Of a stretch of DNA of 64,000 nucleotides, positions 23,174 through 34,179 are shown one piece after another. Positions within the stretch are counted from its first letter, which is position 1. Each line of letters begins with the position of its first letter. The stretch covers positions 2,046,001 to 2,110,000 of the forward strand of contig JAVHNS010000009.1 in NCBI GenBank assembly GCA_036872755.1, in the 5' to 3' direction. This DNA comes from Orbilia blumenaviensis. Its lineage: Eukaryota; Ascomycota; Orbiliomycetes; Orbiliales; Orbiliaceae. The notes beneath the pieces are model-generated. The model was given only the letters and a program-made list of their open reading frames with translations, did no database searches and had not been told where the DNA came from. The position numbers were made by a program, and so were the translations under genes.

Positions 23174-24493
23174 TTAGTTTGAGTTTGAATGCTCGTACAT
23201 TTGGCGGATGTTAAGGTTAACTCGCTTCCGCTTCATCCAACCAGTCCAGTCGATTTTATCAACGTTATCAGAGTTCTGGCGGCACAGGTTTGGCCACTCG
23301 CTGAGCTCTTCGGGGCATGTGTCTCCGATAACTTTTGGAACACCATGCCATGCCCAGCGTGATTGGCCTCCCATCACTACTGCGTCCCCCGAGCGGATTC
23401 TGATTATGAGGGTGTGGCTGTCAAGCGGAGGTGGTGGAGGTGGTGGAGGGAGTTCCTTTCCCTTCCTTTTGTTCTGCTTTCGTGGCTGCACATTAAGTTT
23501 TGAGTCCAAGGCGGTGCTGGGTGACACAGCATTATCGTCACGAGATTCGGCTGAAAGGGATATTAGGAAAAGAGCTTCACATCCGATGCTGATCGATATG
23601 AGGTCTTTATCTGCTTCTTCGCTGACGTCTCGATGGGTGGAGAGTGTATCACCAGGAGAGTATGTATTGCAGATTGCAGCCTCTGGTTCGACGGTTGGGA
23701 ACTTTTGGAAAATTGATTAGCCAGGTCCATGAAAATTCAAAGCCTTTACATATACATGTCAACGGGAGCTACCGTACAATGTCATGGACGAGATCCCGGA
23801 TATCCCTAGGAAATTGCACTGGTGGTCCGTTTGGATATTCCTTTGTGGTCCAGTCATATTGCCCACCAAGTGTCATCCACCGCAACTTCTTTTCGAGTAC
23901 GTCTACGATTCCCAGAGGTTTGTGTATATCTGGGTCTTTAGGTATGAACGTGGTAGACCTCGGAAGGTCAAAGAACGTTTTATTGGAGTCGGGGTATGTA
24001 ACATTATAGTGAAGATGGACGTTCGTGAGATGTTCTTGATTTGAAAGATCCCTGAGTAGTAACTTTGATAGCAAACTCTCCTGCACTGGTATTGGCAGGA
24101 GAGATGGAATAATACGTAGGCCTATATATAGTATGTATAATATTTTATTAGTATCTTCTGCTAGTCAAAAATCACGTCATTATCGCAATACTGGAAAAGT
24201 TTCATATTACCTGGCAAAGAGGTGTGTTCATAGACATTTACCTCCTCCAAAAGCGTTGCATCTATCACTCTATCTCCGAGGAACCTTCCGTATATCTCAG
24301 CCAGGGCCGCTGGCGATATCGTATGAGCAATTGAAATCGACCCATCTATGCTGTGTGGCTTGAGATCCCGGAGGTCGAGGATCTGAGCTGTGGTGGGGAT
24401 GTGCTCGACCGGGAGCTTTTGATAGTATTTTTGGAGTTCCCGAACAGACCTGGGCGCTGTCGTATGTGCCTCGAGAGTTGTATCCTTCGGCAT
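23174..24493 (-). CDS. ALKBH1-like Fe(II)/2-oxoglutarate dioxygenase (AlkB family)
   Basis: Three exons on the minus strand, 24493-24211, 24121-23778 and 23701-23174, encode 384 residues; all phases close exactly. The AlkB core is complete: GGQYDWTTKEYP (about 180-191), a nucleotide-recognition motif diagnostic of the ALKBH1 branch; the iron ligands His232 and Asp234 in STHRDVSEE; the third ligand His328 in RWAWHGVPKV; and the RVNLNIRQMY motif whose Arg369 and Arg375 bind 2-oxoglutarate and shape the site. ALKBH1 enzymes oxidise methylated bases in RNA or DNA; fungal members are little studied, so the substrate here is inference. Odd point: between the HxD and distal His there is a Lys-rich insert with a run of eight prolines (residues about 285-302). 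The gene is divergent from the Cdk1-type gene, sharing about 1.8 kb of upstream DNA. Confidence 0.92.
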
Positions 24494-24869
24494 GATAGTG
24501 TTGATATCTATACTGGTACGGCAATGCCTCTTTCGTGCCTCCGAGGAAACTATATATAGTCTCAGAGCGTTATTATATATATGTTCATTATCTGGGCGGT
24601 TGTAGTGATCCTAGACGCTGGGGTGGCCTGACCGCAGAAAAACAAAATAAATTCATCTGAAGTTGGGTTTGCATGTTCTGATAATGGGAGATACGCCAAA
24701 CACGCATGGCAAGCATGGGTTTATTCGTTTGTGTGGAGGAGCCCCACGCGGCGGGGTGAAAATCAACCACCAAAAAGGCCGAAACACAACTTCTGGGTTA
24801 CTTCGTGGGTAGTAATAGCAACGAGCCGTATTGTCATTGTCAGATTGGGCCCAAGCAGTAACCCAGGCA

Positions 24870-25170
24870 CTAACTAGGTACCTAGGTACTTGGTAGTTAC
24901 CCGAGTACTGAAAAAGAAATTCCGGTACACCCTGTCCTATAGCATACCCAAATTCTAGTTACAGGTACCTACCTAGGTATCTAGATACTTCCACAGCAAT
25001 TGCTCGAGGTATCAGCGCAGCTAGTTAAGGTCAAAGAACGGCTGAGATATGTTAGCTACCCGTTTAGTTAAAGAAGTACTGCAGCATTCCAGTAGTTAGC
25101 TGGGAAACATGGGGCACAGGGTATAGCTAGTTACTGCACAACTAAGCTACTGGGTAGGTACCTAGTAAAC
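24870..25170. repeat. Cluster of CCTAGG/GGTACC palindromes
   Basis: At least three copies of a TAGGTACCTAGGTA-like palindromic word within 300 bases, with scattered single copies elsewhere in intergenic DNA of this window (14644, 18972, 20595, 29313, 42190, 47600). None falls in a coding exon that I call. Confidence 0.65.
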
Positions 25171-25683
25171 AGTGCTTAGGTGGGCTGGATTGAAGCGCTA
25201 CCGACTCGAGTCAGGAATGTGGTCTTTGTCGTTGGTTGAATGATGCATTTCGCAGCAGAGTGTTGCAGCCAGTTGTTGTTTATTTGTTTGGGAACGGGTG
25301 TCTGTCTGGGGCCAGGCAGCTTCGAGGTCTTGGTGTTGCGGCTACACGTTGTTGTGCTGAGACCCCAGTCGCTTTCTTTCCTCCACAACCTCAGCTCTTG
25401 TCGTCGACGACGCCAAAACCCGTCTTCACCTTCCGTCCAATACCAATTGTTCACCCCAATCATCGCGTTCTCCTCATTCAGACTTCAGATATCAAAGCTA
25501 TCTACGATCTTGAAGGGCCTCGACGGACCTTCAGCTCCTTCAATTTCTCTCTTTGAACCAGATTTTCTTTCCATCTTCTCTTCATTTTCTATACACCTTA
25601 CTACTAGGCTTTTTCATTGGCGGGTTTTGGTTGTCTAGCTCCAAAATCCAACAGTACCAACACGGGCTCATCCCTAACCATCT

Positions 25684-25686
<3 letters not shown>

Positions 25687-25718
<32 letters not shown>

Positions 25719-25754
25719 GCTTCAATTACTACTACTACTACGACTACTACTACT
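25687..25754. repeat. (CT)n followed by (ACT)n
   Basis: About 15 CT units, then after about ten bases a run of ACT units interrupted by one CG. It lies in the presumed leader of the kinase gene on the plus strand. Confidence 0.9.
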
Positions 25755-26293
25755 AGGTACTACTGTACTGTAACTATCTCCCTTTCTAATAGTGAGTATC
25801 ATCCCCCGGTTGAATCTACTATTTTATGCCACCCTGTATTTGCCAATATAGTTTATACCCAGTCTTGTATATCCGATGGGGGGTTTTGACCGTCTCCATG
25901 GACGCGATGCTGCTCCGTTGGCGATCAAAAACAGCAGGTATCACAAATACAACGGCAGCTTGGCCGTTGAAGTCTCCTCCCGACTGCTGCTCCTATCAAA
26001 ATGCTCTGAAAGATTTCATTCTCTACGGCAACTTGGTACCAGCTGGCTATTACCTAGAGCGTCCTTTGCACAGAGGACCAATGCCTAGGCTCTACGTTCA
26101 ACACGATTGGCTGCCCACTGCAAGATCTCAATCTTCACCAGCTTCATTTTCTCCGCTGCCAAAGTCATCTCCCTCAGCCTCCTCATATCCTCTCCTCGTT
26201 GTATCCTGGAGCCTGGTCTCCTCGATATAGCCCCCTTCCCTCGATCTCATCTCCTGGCCCTGCCTGTTACTCCCTTTATATCAAATACAAGTC

Positions 26294-27408
26294 ATGTTTG
26301 GACATCGTGGCGGCTACAGTAGTCGTGGGGGTCGTGGCGGGTGGCCTAATCAGCTTCCTCGCCAGCCTCCTCGCCATAGTCAACCTTTTCTGCCCCAGCA
26401 CGTCCAACAGTCTATCCAGCATGTCGCTCCGGACCCAGCTAGGCATGCTGCCAATCGTGCGGCTTTGCTCGCTGCTCAACAGCGTACTGCTGCAGAGCCT
26501 CAGTATGCCCGTGGGAACAGTCATCCAATGGCATTGAACCCCGGCCCATTTCTCCCTCAATTGGTTGCCAATCCTGGAGCACATATGGTTATGGGCAACG
26601 GACATCCTATGGCTGGCCCGAGTAGACAACAATTGGTCTTGCATCACGGTCCCCAATTGACTTTCAATCATGTTATCCCTCCTCCTCTTCCTGCTCCTGG
26701 AAATGCTGTATTCGGTCATTGTGCTCCATTAGCTTTGCCACCTGCTAACTATCAACCGCCCAGCCTCTATAAGCAACATCAGAGATCCTCTTCTGTCTCT
26801 TCCAATTGGTCCATCATGGAGAACTACGAAAGAATTGACAAAATTGGCGAAGGTAAGCTGCTGACCCGGTCTTGTGAATTGTGCTTTTCCCGGAATGTAT
26901 GGATCGAGAAGCTGATAGAGTACACTTAGGTACCTATGGTGTTGTCTACAAGGCTCGCGACCTTCGTCATGGGGGCCGTTTTGTCGCTCTCAAGAAGATC
27001 CGTCTTGAGCAAGAAGACGAAGGTGTGCCATCCACCGCTATCCGTGAGATCTCTTTGCTGAAGGAGCTCAATACCAATGAGAATATCGTGCGCCTACATA
27101 ACATTGTCCATGCCGATGGACATAAACTCTATCTCGTTTTCGAGTTCCTTGACATGGACTTGAAGAAGTATATGGAGACCATACCAAAGGGTGTCCCACT
27201 TGACCCTTCCCTCGTCAAGAAATTCATGTCACAACTCTGCTCCGGAGTCAAATTTTGCCACGGGCGTCGTATTCTTCACCGAGATCTCAAACCCCAGAAT
27301 CTCTTGATTGATAGTAATTTGAACCTCAAACTTGCCGACTTTGGCTTGGCTCGCGCTTTTGGCGTTCCACTCCGTACCTACACCCATGAAGTAAGTCCCC
27401 CCCCCCCC

Positions 27409-27452
<44 letters not shown>

Positions 27453-28041
27453 CTTTCACCCGTATACCGAGTTAGGCCTTATAGTCCAGCCTCGGAGGGG
27501 TGGCTTAGTTGTCGGGCCCTAATTTTTTCATTTTCAGGTTGTTACCTTGTGGTATCGCGCACCGGAAATCTTATTGGGTAGCAAACAATATTCAACCGGC
27601 ATTGACACTTGGTCCATCGGATGCATCTTCGCCGAGATGGTCACCCGCCGTCCACTCTTCCCGGGTGACTCCGAAATTGACGAAATCTTCAAAATCTTCA
27701 GGTAGGTTCTGTTTCTTTCCAGCTATGGACGATCTTGTTCTTCAGGCATTGCTAACATAATGTCTTTCTATAGCATCCTTGGAACTCCAGACGACTCAAC
27801 CTGGCCGGGCGTCTCAGCTCTCCCTGACTACAAGCCAACCTTCCCGCAATGGGACCGAAAGGATCTCGCCACCCAAGTCAAGGGATTGGACGAAGCTGGC
27901 CTTGATCTCCTTGAACAGACTCTCGTCTACGACCCAGTCGGCCGTATCTCCGCTAAGAAGGCCTGCGAGCACGAATACTTCTTCAGCGCAGACTTTGATC
28001 ATCAAGGGCATCCAGGTTTGGTCCACCGCGATTCTGATTAG
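26294..28041 (+). CDS. Cdk1/Cdc2-type cyclin-dependent kinase with a long N-terminal extension
   Basis: Four exons, 26294-26852, 26930-27390, 27538-27701 and 27774-28041, encode 483 residues. The kinase core starts at [13 protein letters not shown] (Met175) and has all key elements: [10 protein letters not shown] with the inhibitory Thr/Tyr pair (188-189), catalytic Lys208, the cyclin-binding PSTAIRE helix (220-226), HRDLKPQN (303-310), DFG (323-325) and the activation Thr338 in RTYTHE. This is the master cell-cycle kinase type. Two features are unusual: the frame is open for 174 codons upstream, starting with ATG and encoding a Gly/Arg then Pro/Gln/His/Ala-rich region, and the Gly-rich insert after the YMEALP-like segment, common in Pezizomycotina Cdk1 as I recall it, is absent. 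I chose the upstream ATG because the frame is open and protein-like, but Met175 may be the real start. The kinase ends soon after its last helix (HEYFFSADF), but in-frame coding potential continues past the TAG. Confidence 0.85.
27391..27537 (+). repeat. C13-A41 homopolymer tract inside the second intron of the kinase gene
   Basis: The intron starts GTAAGT and runs straight into 13 C (27397-27409) and then 41 A (27410-27450), and ends at TTTTCAG. It is the longest homopolymer in the window. If the intron were retained, translation would add a run of 13 lysines and then stop. Confidence 0.9.
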
Positions 28042-28371
28042 TATAAGAATCGCCACCACCTGACCCTTTGGTCTGAATATTCCCCCGAAACCCGTGAAGT
28101 CCAACTCGATAAATTCATCTGTGGCCCGCGCTCTGAAGGAGCTACCCTCGTTATCAATGACAAACCCAGCAAAGACGTCCTTGGAAAACTTGAGAGTCAA
28201 AAGGAGGAGTATGAAGCCGAAGCCGCCGCAGCCAAAGTCAAGGGCAGAAAAATCCCAACCCTCCTTCCTAGCCTTGTTCCGAAGACTGATTCCGCAATCA
28301 ATCGTCTTCGTAGCAATGGAATGCCCTCGTTCATTGAATACGTCAGAAGAAGTCGCAAAGCCGTTCCTAAA
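28042..28371 (+). other. 110 in-frame, protein-like codons directly after the kinase stop
   Basis: Immediately after the TAG at 28039-28041 the same reading frame stays open to a TAA at 28372. The product is hydrophilic and rich in Glu, Lys and Ala (for example KLESQKEEYEAEAAAAKVKG and SFIEYVRRSRKAVPK), with C preferred at third positions as in the kinase exons. No ATG near its start suggests a separate gene, and the only intron that could remove the stop would be about 26 bases and would shift the frame. It may be a readthrough extension, a remnant of a longer ancestral C-terminus, or the result of a base error. Confidence 0.5.
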
Positions 28372-28374
28372 TAA

Positions 28375-30121
28375 TCTTCTTCTCTGACTGGTGTTTTCTC
28401 GTCTTTATACTTCTTTTTCTTGACTCTCTATCAACAGAAAACCTCGGCGTTTCGTGGAATATTCGGCCAATTCCTCTATTTTTCCCCCTTTCCCACTTTT
28501 TTTTTTATTATTCTTTTTTTCTGTTTCCCCTTCGATTTTCCTTTGCAACAAATGAACATTATAACAAGCGGTGGGCCTTTTCTTACATTTCCTTTTATTC
28601 CTCTTCTTTGTCCTGATTCCATTACGGAGCTTCTTCCAGTCATCGGCGTGGCTCGTGATGGAACCGTTTCTACTTCTAAGTGGGTTTTAGTTTACATACG
28701 GGGCTTCTCTCTATGTCTCGCTCCAATGTTAACGTTAAAACCTGCCTCTTCTCCATAGCCGCTCGGACCTATAGAATAGGAGCACCTCTAACGTTTCAAA
28801 TTATCATATGATCCGGTCCCTGGCCGCCATCATCGACAACCTGTCCAACTGTTCAACTGTTCCTTTGCATTCTTCTTTTACTCCGGCTTCTCTGTTTCTC
28901 TGCATTGCCAGTCGTGTCCTTGTCTGCTTTCTTCGCACATGAACTGGAGTTTTTCGGTGTTTCGTACATACAAACTTCTGTGACTTAACTACTATGTTTT
29001 TATAGTAGTATAGACCAGTGCGATGCGGTGCATATGCATACATAAATGTTTCAATTCAAACAAGTGCTTATTTCATTAGAGGGCTCGATATGTGGATCGA
29101 TACATCGGAGAGTACAAGTCCCAGGTCTACTTGTACCTAAGTAGGTACTCTAGGCTAGGTAAGTACCCAAATTTTTCGTATCAGTAGGAACCCATCCTCA
29201 TAGTAAATATAAGCACCTATGTCTGCGAGTATCAAGCTCTCAAGTCTTATAAACACATCATAGCCACCTCCCCCCTTATCCGTTATCGTGTCTCCAGATA
29301 TCTATCATACATAAGTACCTAGGTATTTAGTAGATCTAATACCTACACAGCCCATGTGTCGGGCTAGGATGCAGGAATTCGAAGCTTCGTGGCAATGTTC
29401 GTGGGATTGCGTTGTTTCGCGGGTTTTCCATGTGGCCGCTTTTCGACCCAACCAACGTTAACGTTACCTTTGACATGTCCTGGCCATCTCGCCAACATTA
29501 TAGTTTCGGAACATCTCGAACTTCTCTCGTTTTGGAGGTATCACCAAACCAATACCGGTTTCGTCAATATACTACGGGTTTCGCTCTCCCGTAGACGCAG
29601 CCGCTACATACTGCTGGAAGTGCAGCGGGCGCCGGAAGCTGTTTCCCGATTTGTCAGCGAAAGTGGCTGCTGGGGTCCTTGACATCATCCACCCGAACAA
29701 ACCGCAAGAGGACCTTCAGGCCGCCTTCATATTCCCACCAGTTAACACCGGTTGTCGTCTCGCCGTTTTTTATATATTCATTCCTAGCTTCGAATTCGAA
29801 TCAAGGCACCTTCACACCGCAAAACTTTCGCGCTTCGCTCCGGCAGCCTCGCGGTCTAGCTGGATTAGACGCAGCTCCTTAATTAACCATCCTTCACCCT
29901 TAAATCATGCGATAGATTCCGGACCCATTCTATACAAAACTTTCAGTTGCTCCTAGTCTCCGTCCTAAATCCAAGCTTACAACCGCCGTTATCCACTTCT
30001 GTTTTGCTATAGTATTTCGTCATATTCCAAATAATACCTATCGCCGATCGATTTTGAGAGCGGAAGACTGCTCTATGGACCTTCTTTTCTAATTACAACT
30101 GAACCAGGGCCAATTTCCACG
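28375..30121. other. Intergenic: kinase 3' region and HECT gene upstream region
   Basis: T-rich sequence follows the kinase. A CCTAGG palindrome lies at about 29313-29328 and mixed promoter-like sequence continues to the next start. Open frames of up to about 110 codons here start without ATG or are T-rich, and none is supported. Confidence 0.45.
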
Positions 30122-33100
30122 ATGTTTGCCCCTAATGATGCGACAACGACACTACGACCTCGCAAGTCTGGCTCCTACACCTTCTCCACGCTCCCGTCCC
30201 ATGCACCGCCGTTGATCGTTAAAAATACAACTACTCTAAATGATCCCTCTTCAATACCATCGTTTTCGCAGGCGCAGAGACATCGAGAATTCAACGTTCT
30301 CGTGAAAAAATATATACATCAGCTCCTCTACGGCTGCAATCTACCGGCCTGTACAACGCCGACATGCGCTACAGCTCGACGACAGCTTCACGCGAGAAAG
30401 GATGTTACAGCCAGTGGCTCTTCGGCGAGCAAACGGGAATTTACGCCGCTCAGTGCAAGGATTATAGCATGCCAGCTTGCAACCGCGGATGAGCCCTACC
30501 GATCTCTATGTCCAGGTTTGGCGAGCGAAGTCAGGAAGGAACTTGACCTTTCTGCTCCATCTAGTGGAAGGACCAAAGCAGATTTAGGGATAAGAGATTA
30601 CAAAAGTTTTATGCAGGGATTGTTTAGCACGACGGCTATTAGGGGCTTAGAAATGAGTGTGCTTCCCCCGCCGAGAGAGCTGGTAGATGGGATAGCAAAG
30701 GGCGGCAGTGTCGCAAAGCCGAAAGATCAGGGTACGGAAGTTCATAAGAGGATTTCGTCGGAACCAGCACGTCTGGACTCGGAAACGAAGAAAGATCAAC
30801 CGCCAAGTACGACACCGAAATCTACAATCAGTGGTGATGTCCATACTCCTATACCCCCGAATCACCCGACATCAGAAAGAGATCGAACGACGCCACACCA
30901 TATCCGTCAAGCATATCAGGTCTCCACCCCCCCACACCAGTCATGGTCTCCCCAATCCACCAAATCGTCACGGCGAAAGCTTTCCCATGATCTTTCGTCC
31001 TATCTAACATCTCCGAAAAATACGTTTTTCACACCGGACGTCAACGAGTTGCAACCTCCTGCGCCGCAGCATGTGCACCGCCACAGTACCCGAGATATCA
31101 CGCAGAGAAGATCTCTAGATACGACACCCAGCCGGGCAGCAAAGCCAGCTACTATAGATGAAAGGAGTAGGACCACTCCTGAAGCTACTACGCCAGTAGA
31201 GGCGAGGGACACAAATCCCGTGCCCCAGGCAGTCACGCACTTCACTGTAGATATTATCGCTGCTTTAATCGGGATGTTGGATGATGCCTCAGCCCCTAAG
31301 CGGGCGAAAAGAGAGGCTGAAGGCTTTTTACAGCAGAGCTGCCATCATGTGTTTAGTCACCCTGAAAACTTGGCGAACTGTTTCCCAGAAGATGCCAAAG
31401 CAGAGCAGGGGATTCAAGTATTGCATAGCGTGAAAGCTCTGTTTGATCGGGGGTTCGGTAGGGAAATTGTGAGTGCCCTGTGGAAATCACTAGGGGAGTT
31501 GTTCCCTACTGTTGAAGAGGTGTATGTAGGGAAAGAAAAGAGGAAAGTTGTAACTCCTTCTAAGTATGGGAGTGAAACGGCGGCGAAGGTCTTCACGATT
31601 ACACTACATGTTCTTACTGCTGCGTGCCCCGTCCGAACACCTGAGGTTTGGGAACGGTGTAGAAGGGAGAGAAGCAGAGGGAGCATATGTCTGGATATCT
31701 CGTTTGAAGATGAGGGAACGGTGAGACTTGCAAAGAGATTTGCGAGGTGTTGGTCTGCTTTTGGACTCTTTGAGCAATCTGTAAAGGGGGCTATTAAGGA
31801 GTATTTACTGAGTTATGCGAAGGTTGAGAAGAGTGGAAGAGTTGAGAAGCTAGAGAAAGAACTTGGGAGAGAGCTGGCTTGGGAAGTTGTAGATTCGGGA
31901 GTTGAGAAGGGTGGCTGGGGCTTAGTAGTTTGTGTGATGGAGTGGATGAGAGCAGTGATGCTCAGTGAATGGGACGGCGGGGAGAGGCCTAGGAGTGGTG
32001 GGGTTGTCGACGCAAGTATTGTGTTTCTGAGGTTTTTGTGTAAGTGCTCCGCTAGATATGGTAATCAGGAACCCGCTAATTATTTCACAGATGATGATCA
32101 TGAAGCTCTAGGACTTGAAGAATCATACTTCCACAACAGGGTTCTTGCTGATAGGTTAGAGTATAAGGACATGCCTGTCAAATGGTACCTTAAAAAACCG
32201 AAACCAAATACAACTCCAACCTTGTTGGAAACACCTCCTAATGGGAGTGATCTACCGCCTCAACCCTTGGAACCGCCGCACCTCCTAAATAATGCTTTTC
32301 TGCTGCCACCGTCTGCTTTGGTCAAATTCTTCCGATCGATTAACTTCCACCGAATGTCTGCAGCATACGACGATGCTCTTGCCATGTACCGATTTGTTAA
32401 TCAGATGGCTGATGTAACAAGGAGGGACAACTTCAAACCATGGCTTCGGAATTTTATCATGCAAAGCTACGACATCGCAATGAACATGTACCTTTGCCTC
32501 GAAGTGCACCGAACTTCTGTTGTGATGGATACGCTGAACCAACTTGTAGGGAGGGAACTCCGAGAGTGTCTGCGGCCCTTGAAGGTTCGGTTTTTGGACG
32601 TGGGAGAGGAAGGCGTGGATCACGGCGGTGTACAGCAGGAGTATTTCAGGCTGATATGGGAGGAAGTTACGAGAGGGGAGTATGGCTGCTTTGTGTCGGA
32701 TGACAGGACGCGCATGAGCTGGTTCTCGATCGTGACATTGGAGCCGATGCATAAGTTTGAGCTTTTGGGGTTATTAGTAGGATTGGCGGTTTATAATGGG
32801 GTCACACTCCCTGTGAGCTTTCCTTTAGTTATGTACAGGAAACTTCTAGGTTGGAAGGTTGACCTCGAGGACTTATCGGACGGGTGGCCCGAGCTAGTGA
32901 AAGGGATGAAAAAGCTTTTGGAGTGGAAGGAAGAGGATGGGGATGTTGGGGATATCTTCGTTAGGAGCTATGAGTTTGGGTACGAAGCGCTCGGGGAAAT
33001 GCATAGTGTGGATTTGATGAAGATTGGCAGGGAGGATAGGTGGGCGCCTGCTAAAATCCACAAGGAACGCATCACCAGCTTGGCCAATATAGATTTATGG

Positions 33101-34179
33101 CTACCGGCCGGTACTTTTATCGCAAGGGATTATCGCGATCTCGTTAGGAATCGTGTGGCAGCAGCGGGGGGTTCGTCGGCATCTGCATCTAGATTAACCA
33201 TTCCGCCACAGCTTACGAGTCTGTCTTCGCCAGCAGGTGAGGAGGTTGATGAGTTTCTAGCAGCGGTGAACCATGTTCAGATGAGGCAGGCTCGCGCTAT
33301 CCCGGATGTCCCAGATTCGATATCTAATAGCGATTCATCGTCCCGCAGGATTTTAACGCCTGAGATCCTAACCCCTAGCTCCCAGTCGCCGCCCGCTTCG
33401 CCTTCTAGAAGGAGTAGCGCTGTTGTTATCGATGAAAACGATGAGGCTGCCGCCACATGGAAAGCGTACCACAAGCAGCAGCAACGGCAACAGCAACAGT
33501 CACCGGGTGCATCAAGCATTTCGTCGACATTTCCAGTCAAGATCACAAGCGATAAGTTTGTGAAGCCCGATACGGAAGAGTCTGAGCTTGTGACGAACGC
33601 GAACAGGGAACAGTATGTTGGGGACTATGTTTTTTGGCTCACAGACAAGTCAGTCAGACCGCAGTTTGAAGCCTTTGAAAGGGGGTTCCATGCAGTGTTG
33701 GACAGGAAGAGCCTTAGCGTATGTTCCTCCCTTTGTTTCCCCTATTATTTACCATGGCTGCGGAATCTAGTGCTAACTATTATAATGTCCTTTAGTTATT
33801 TAATCCTACTACTTTGCGGCACCTTGTCGAAGGTTCCAAGGAAATTGATATTGCAGCTCTCGAAGCCGCCGCGAAGTATGATGATGGCTATCACCCTAAT
33901 CATCGTTGTATCAAAGATTTTTGGGCAATTGTGCGTACCTACGATAACGACCAAAAGCGCGCGTTACTTGAGTTCGTCACTGCGAGCGATCGTGTTCCTG
34001 TCAGCGGTATTTCCAGCGTTATGTTTGTTATCCAGAGAAACGGAGGGGATAGCGAGAGGGTCCCGACGAGTTTGACGTGCTTTGGGCGGTTGCTGCTACC
34101 GGAGTATAGCGGGAGGAAGAAGATGCGTGAGAAGTTACGGATTGCGTTAGAGAACGGGAGGGGCTTTGGAGTGCCTTAA
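30122..34179 (+). CDS. HECT-type E3 ubiquitin ligase, Hul4-like
   Basis: Two exons, 30122-33718 and 33796-34179, encode 1326 residues. Reading through the GTATGT..TTTAG intron would replace the catalytic C-lobe with an unrelated tail. HECT ligases accept ubiquitin on a cysteine and pass it to substrate. The N-terminus has an AZUL-like zinc module (about 55-95; YGCNLPACTTPTCATARRQ), known from UBE3A and fungal Hul4. A long Ser/Thr/Pro-rich linker (about 190-360) follows. The HECT domain spans about 810-1326: VDHGGVQQEYF, the N-lobe, LFNPTTLRHLVEGS, and the catalytic Cys1294 in TSLTCFGRLLLPEYSG. Odd point: about 140 low-complexity residues (about 1005-1145, Ser/Gln-rich) interrupt the HECT N-lobe before the NREQYVGDYV segment. 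In yeast Hul4 is linked to nuclear RNA and protein quality control; the role here is inferred. Confidence 0.92.

Larger units (their letters stand above)
24494..26293. other. Divergent upstream region between ALKBH1-like and Cdk1-type genes
   Basis: About 1.8 kb. The ALKBH1-proximal half holds a cluster of CCTAGG/GGTACC palindromes (24874-24889, 24963-24980, 25152-25166). The kinase-proximal half is C/T-rich, with (CT)n at 25687-25717 and (ACT)n at about 25727-25754, and probably forms a long 5' leader. Several open frames there lack support as genes; one or more could be upstream ORFs. Confidence 0.5.

Noticed and set aside
25240..26230. Open frames of 100-134 codons upstream of the kinase
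   Set aside because: They overlap each other in different frames, lie in CT/ACT-repeat DNA that inflates open length, and have low-complexity products. A long leader is more likely.
27451..27537. tRNA box A-like word (TGGCTTAGTTG) after the poly(A) tract in the kinase intron, as a possible SINE
   Set aside because: No box B follows before the exon and the A tract is on the wrong side for a plus-strand SINE. No target duplication was found.
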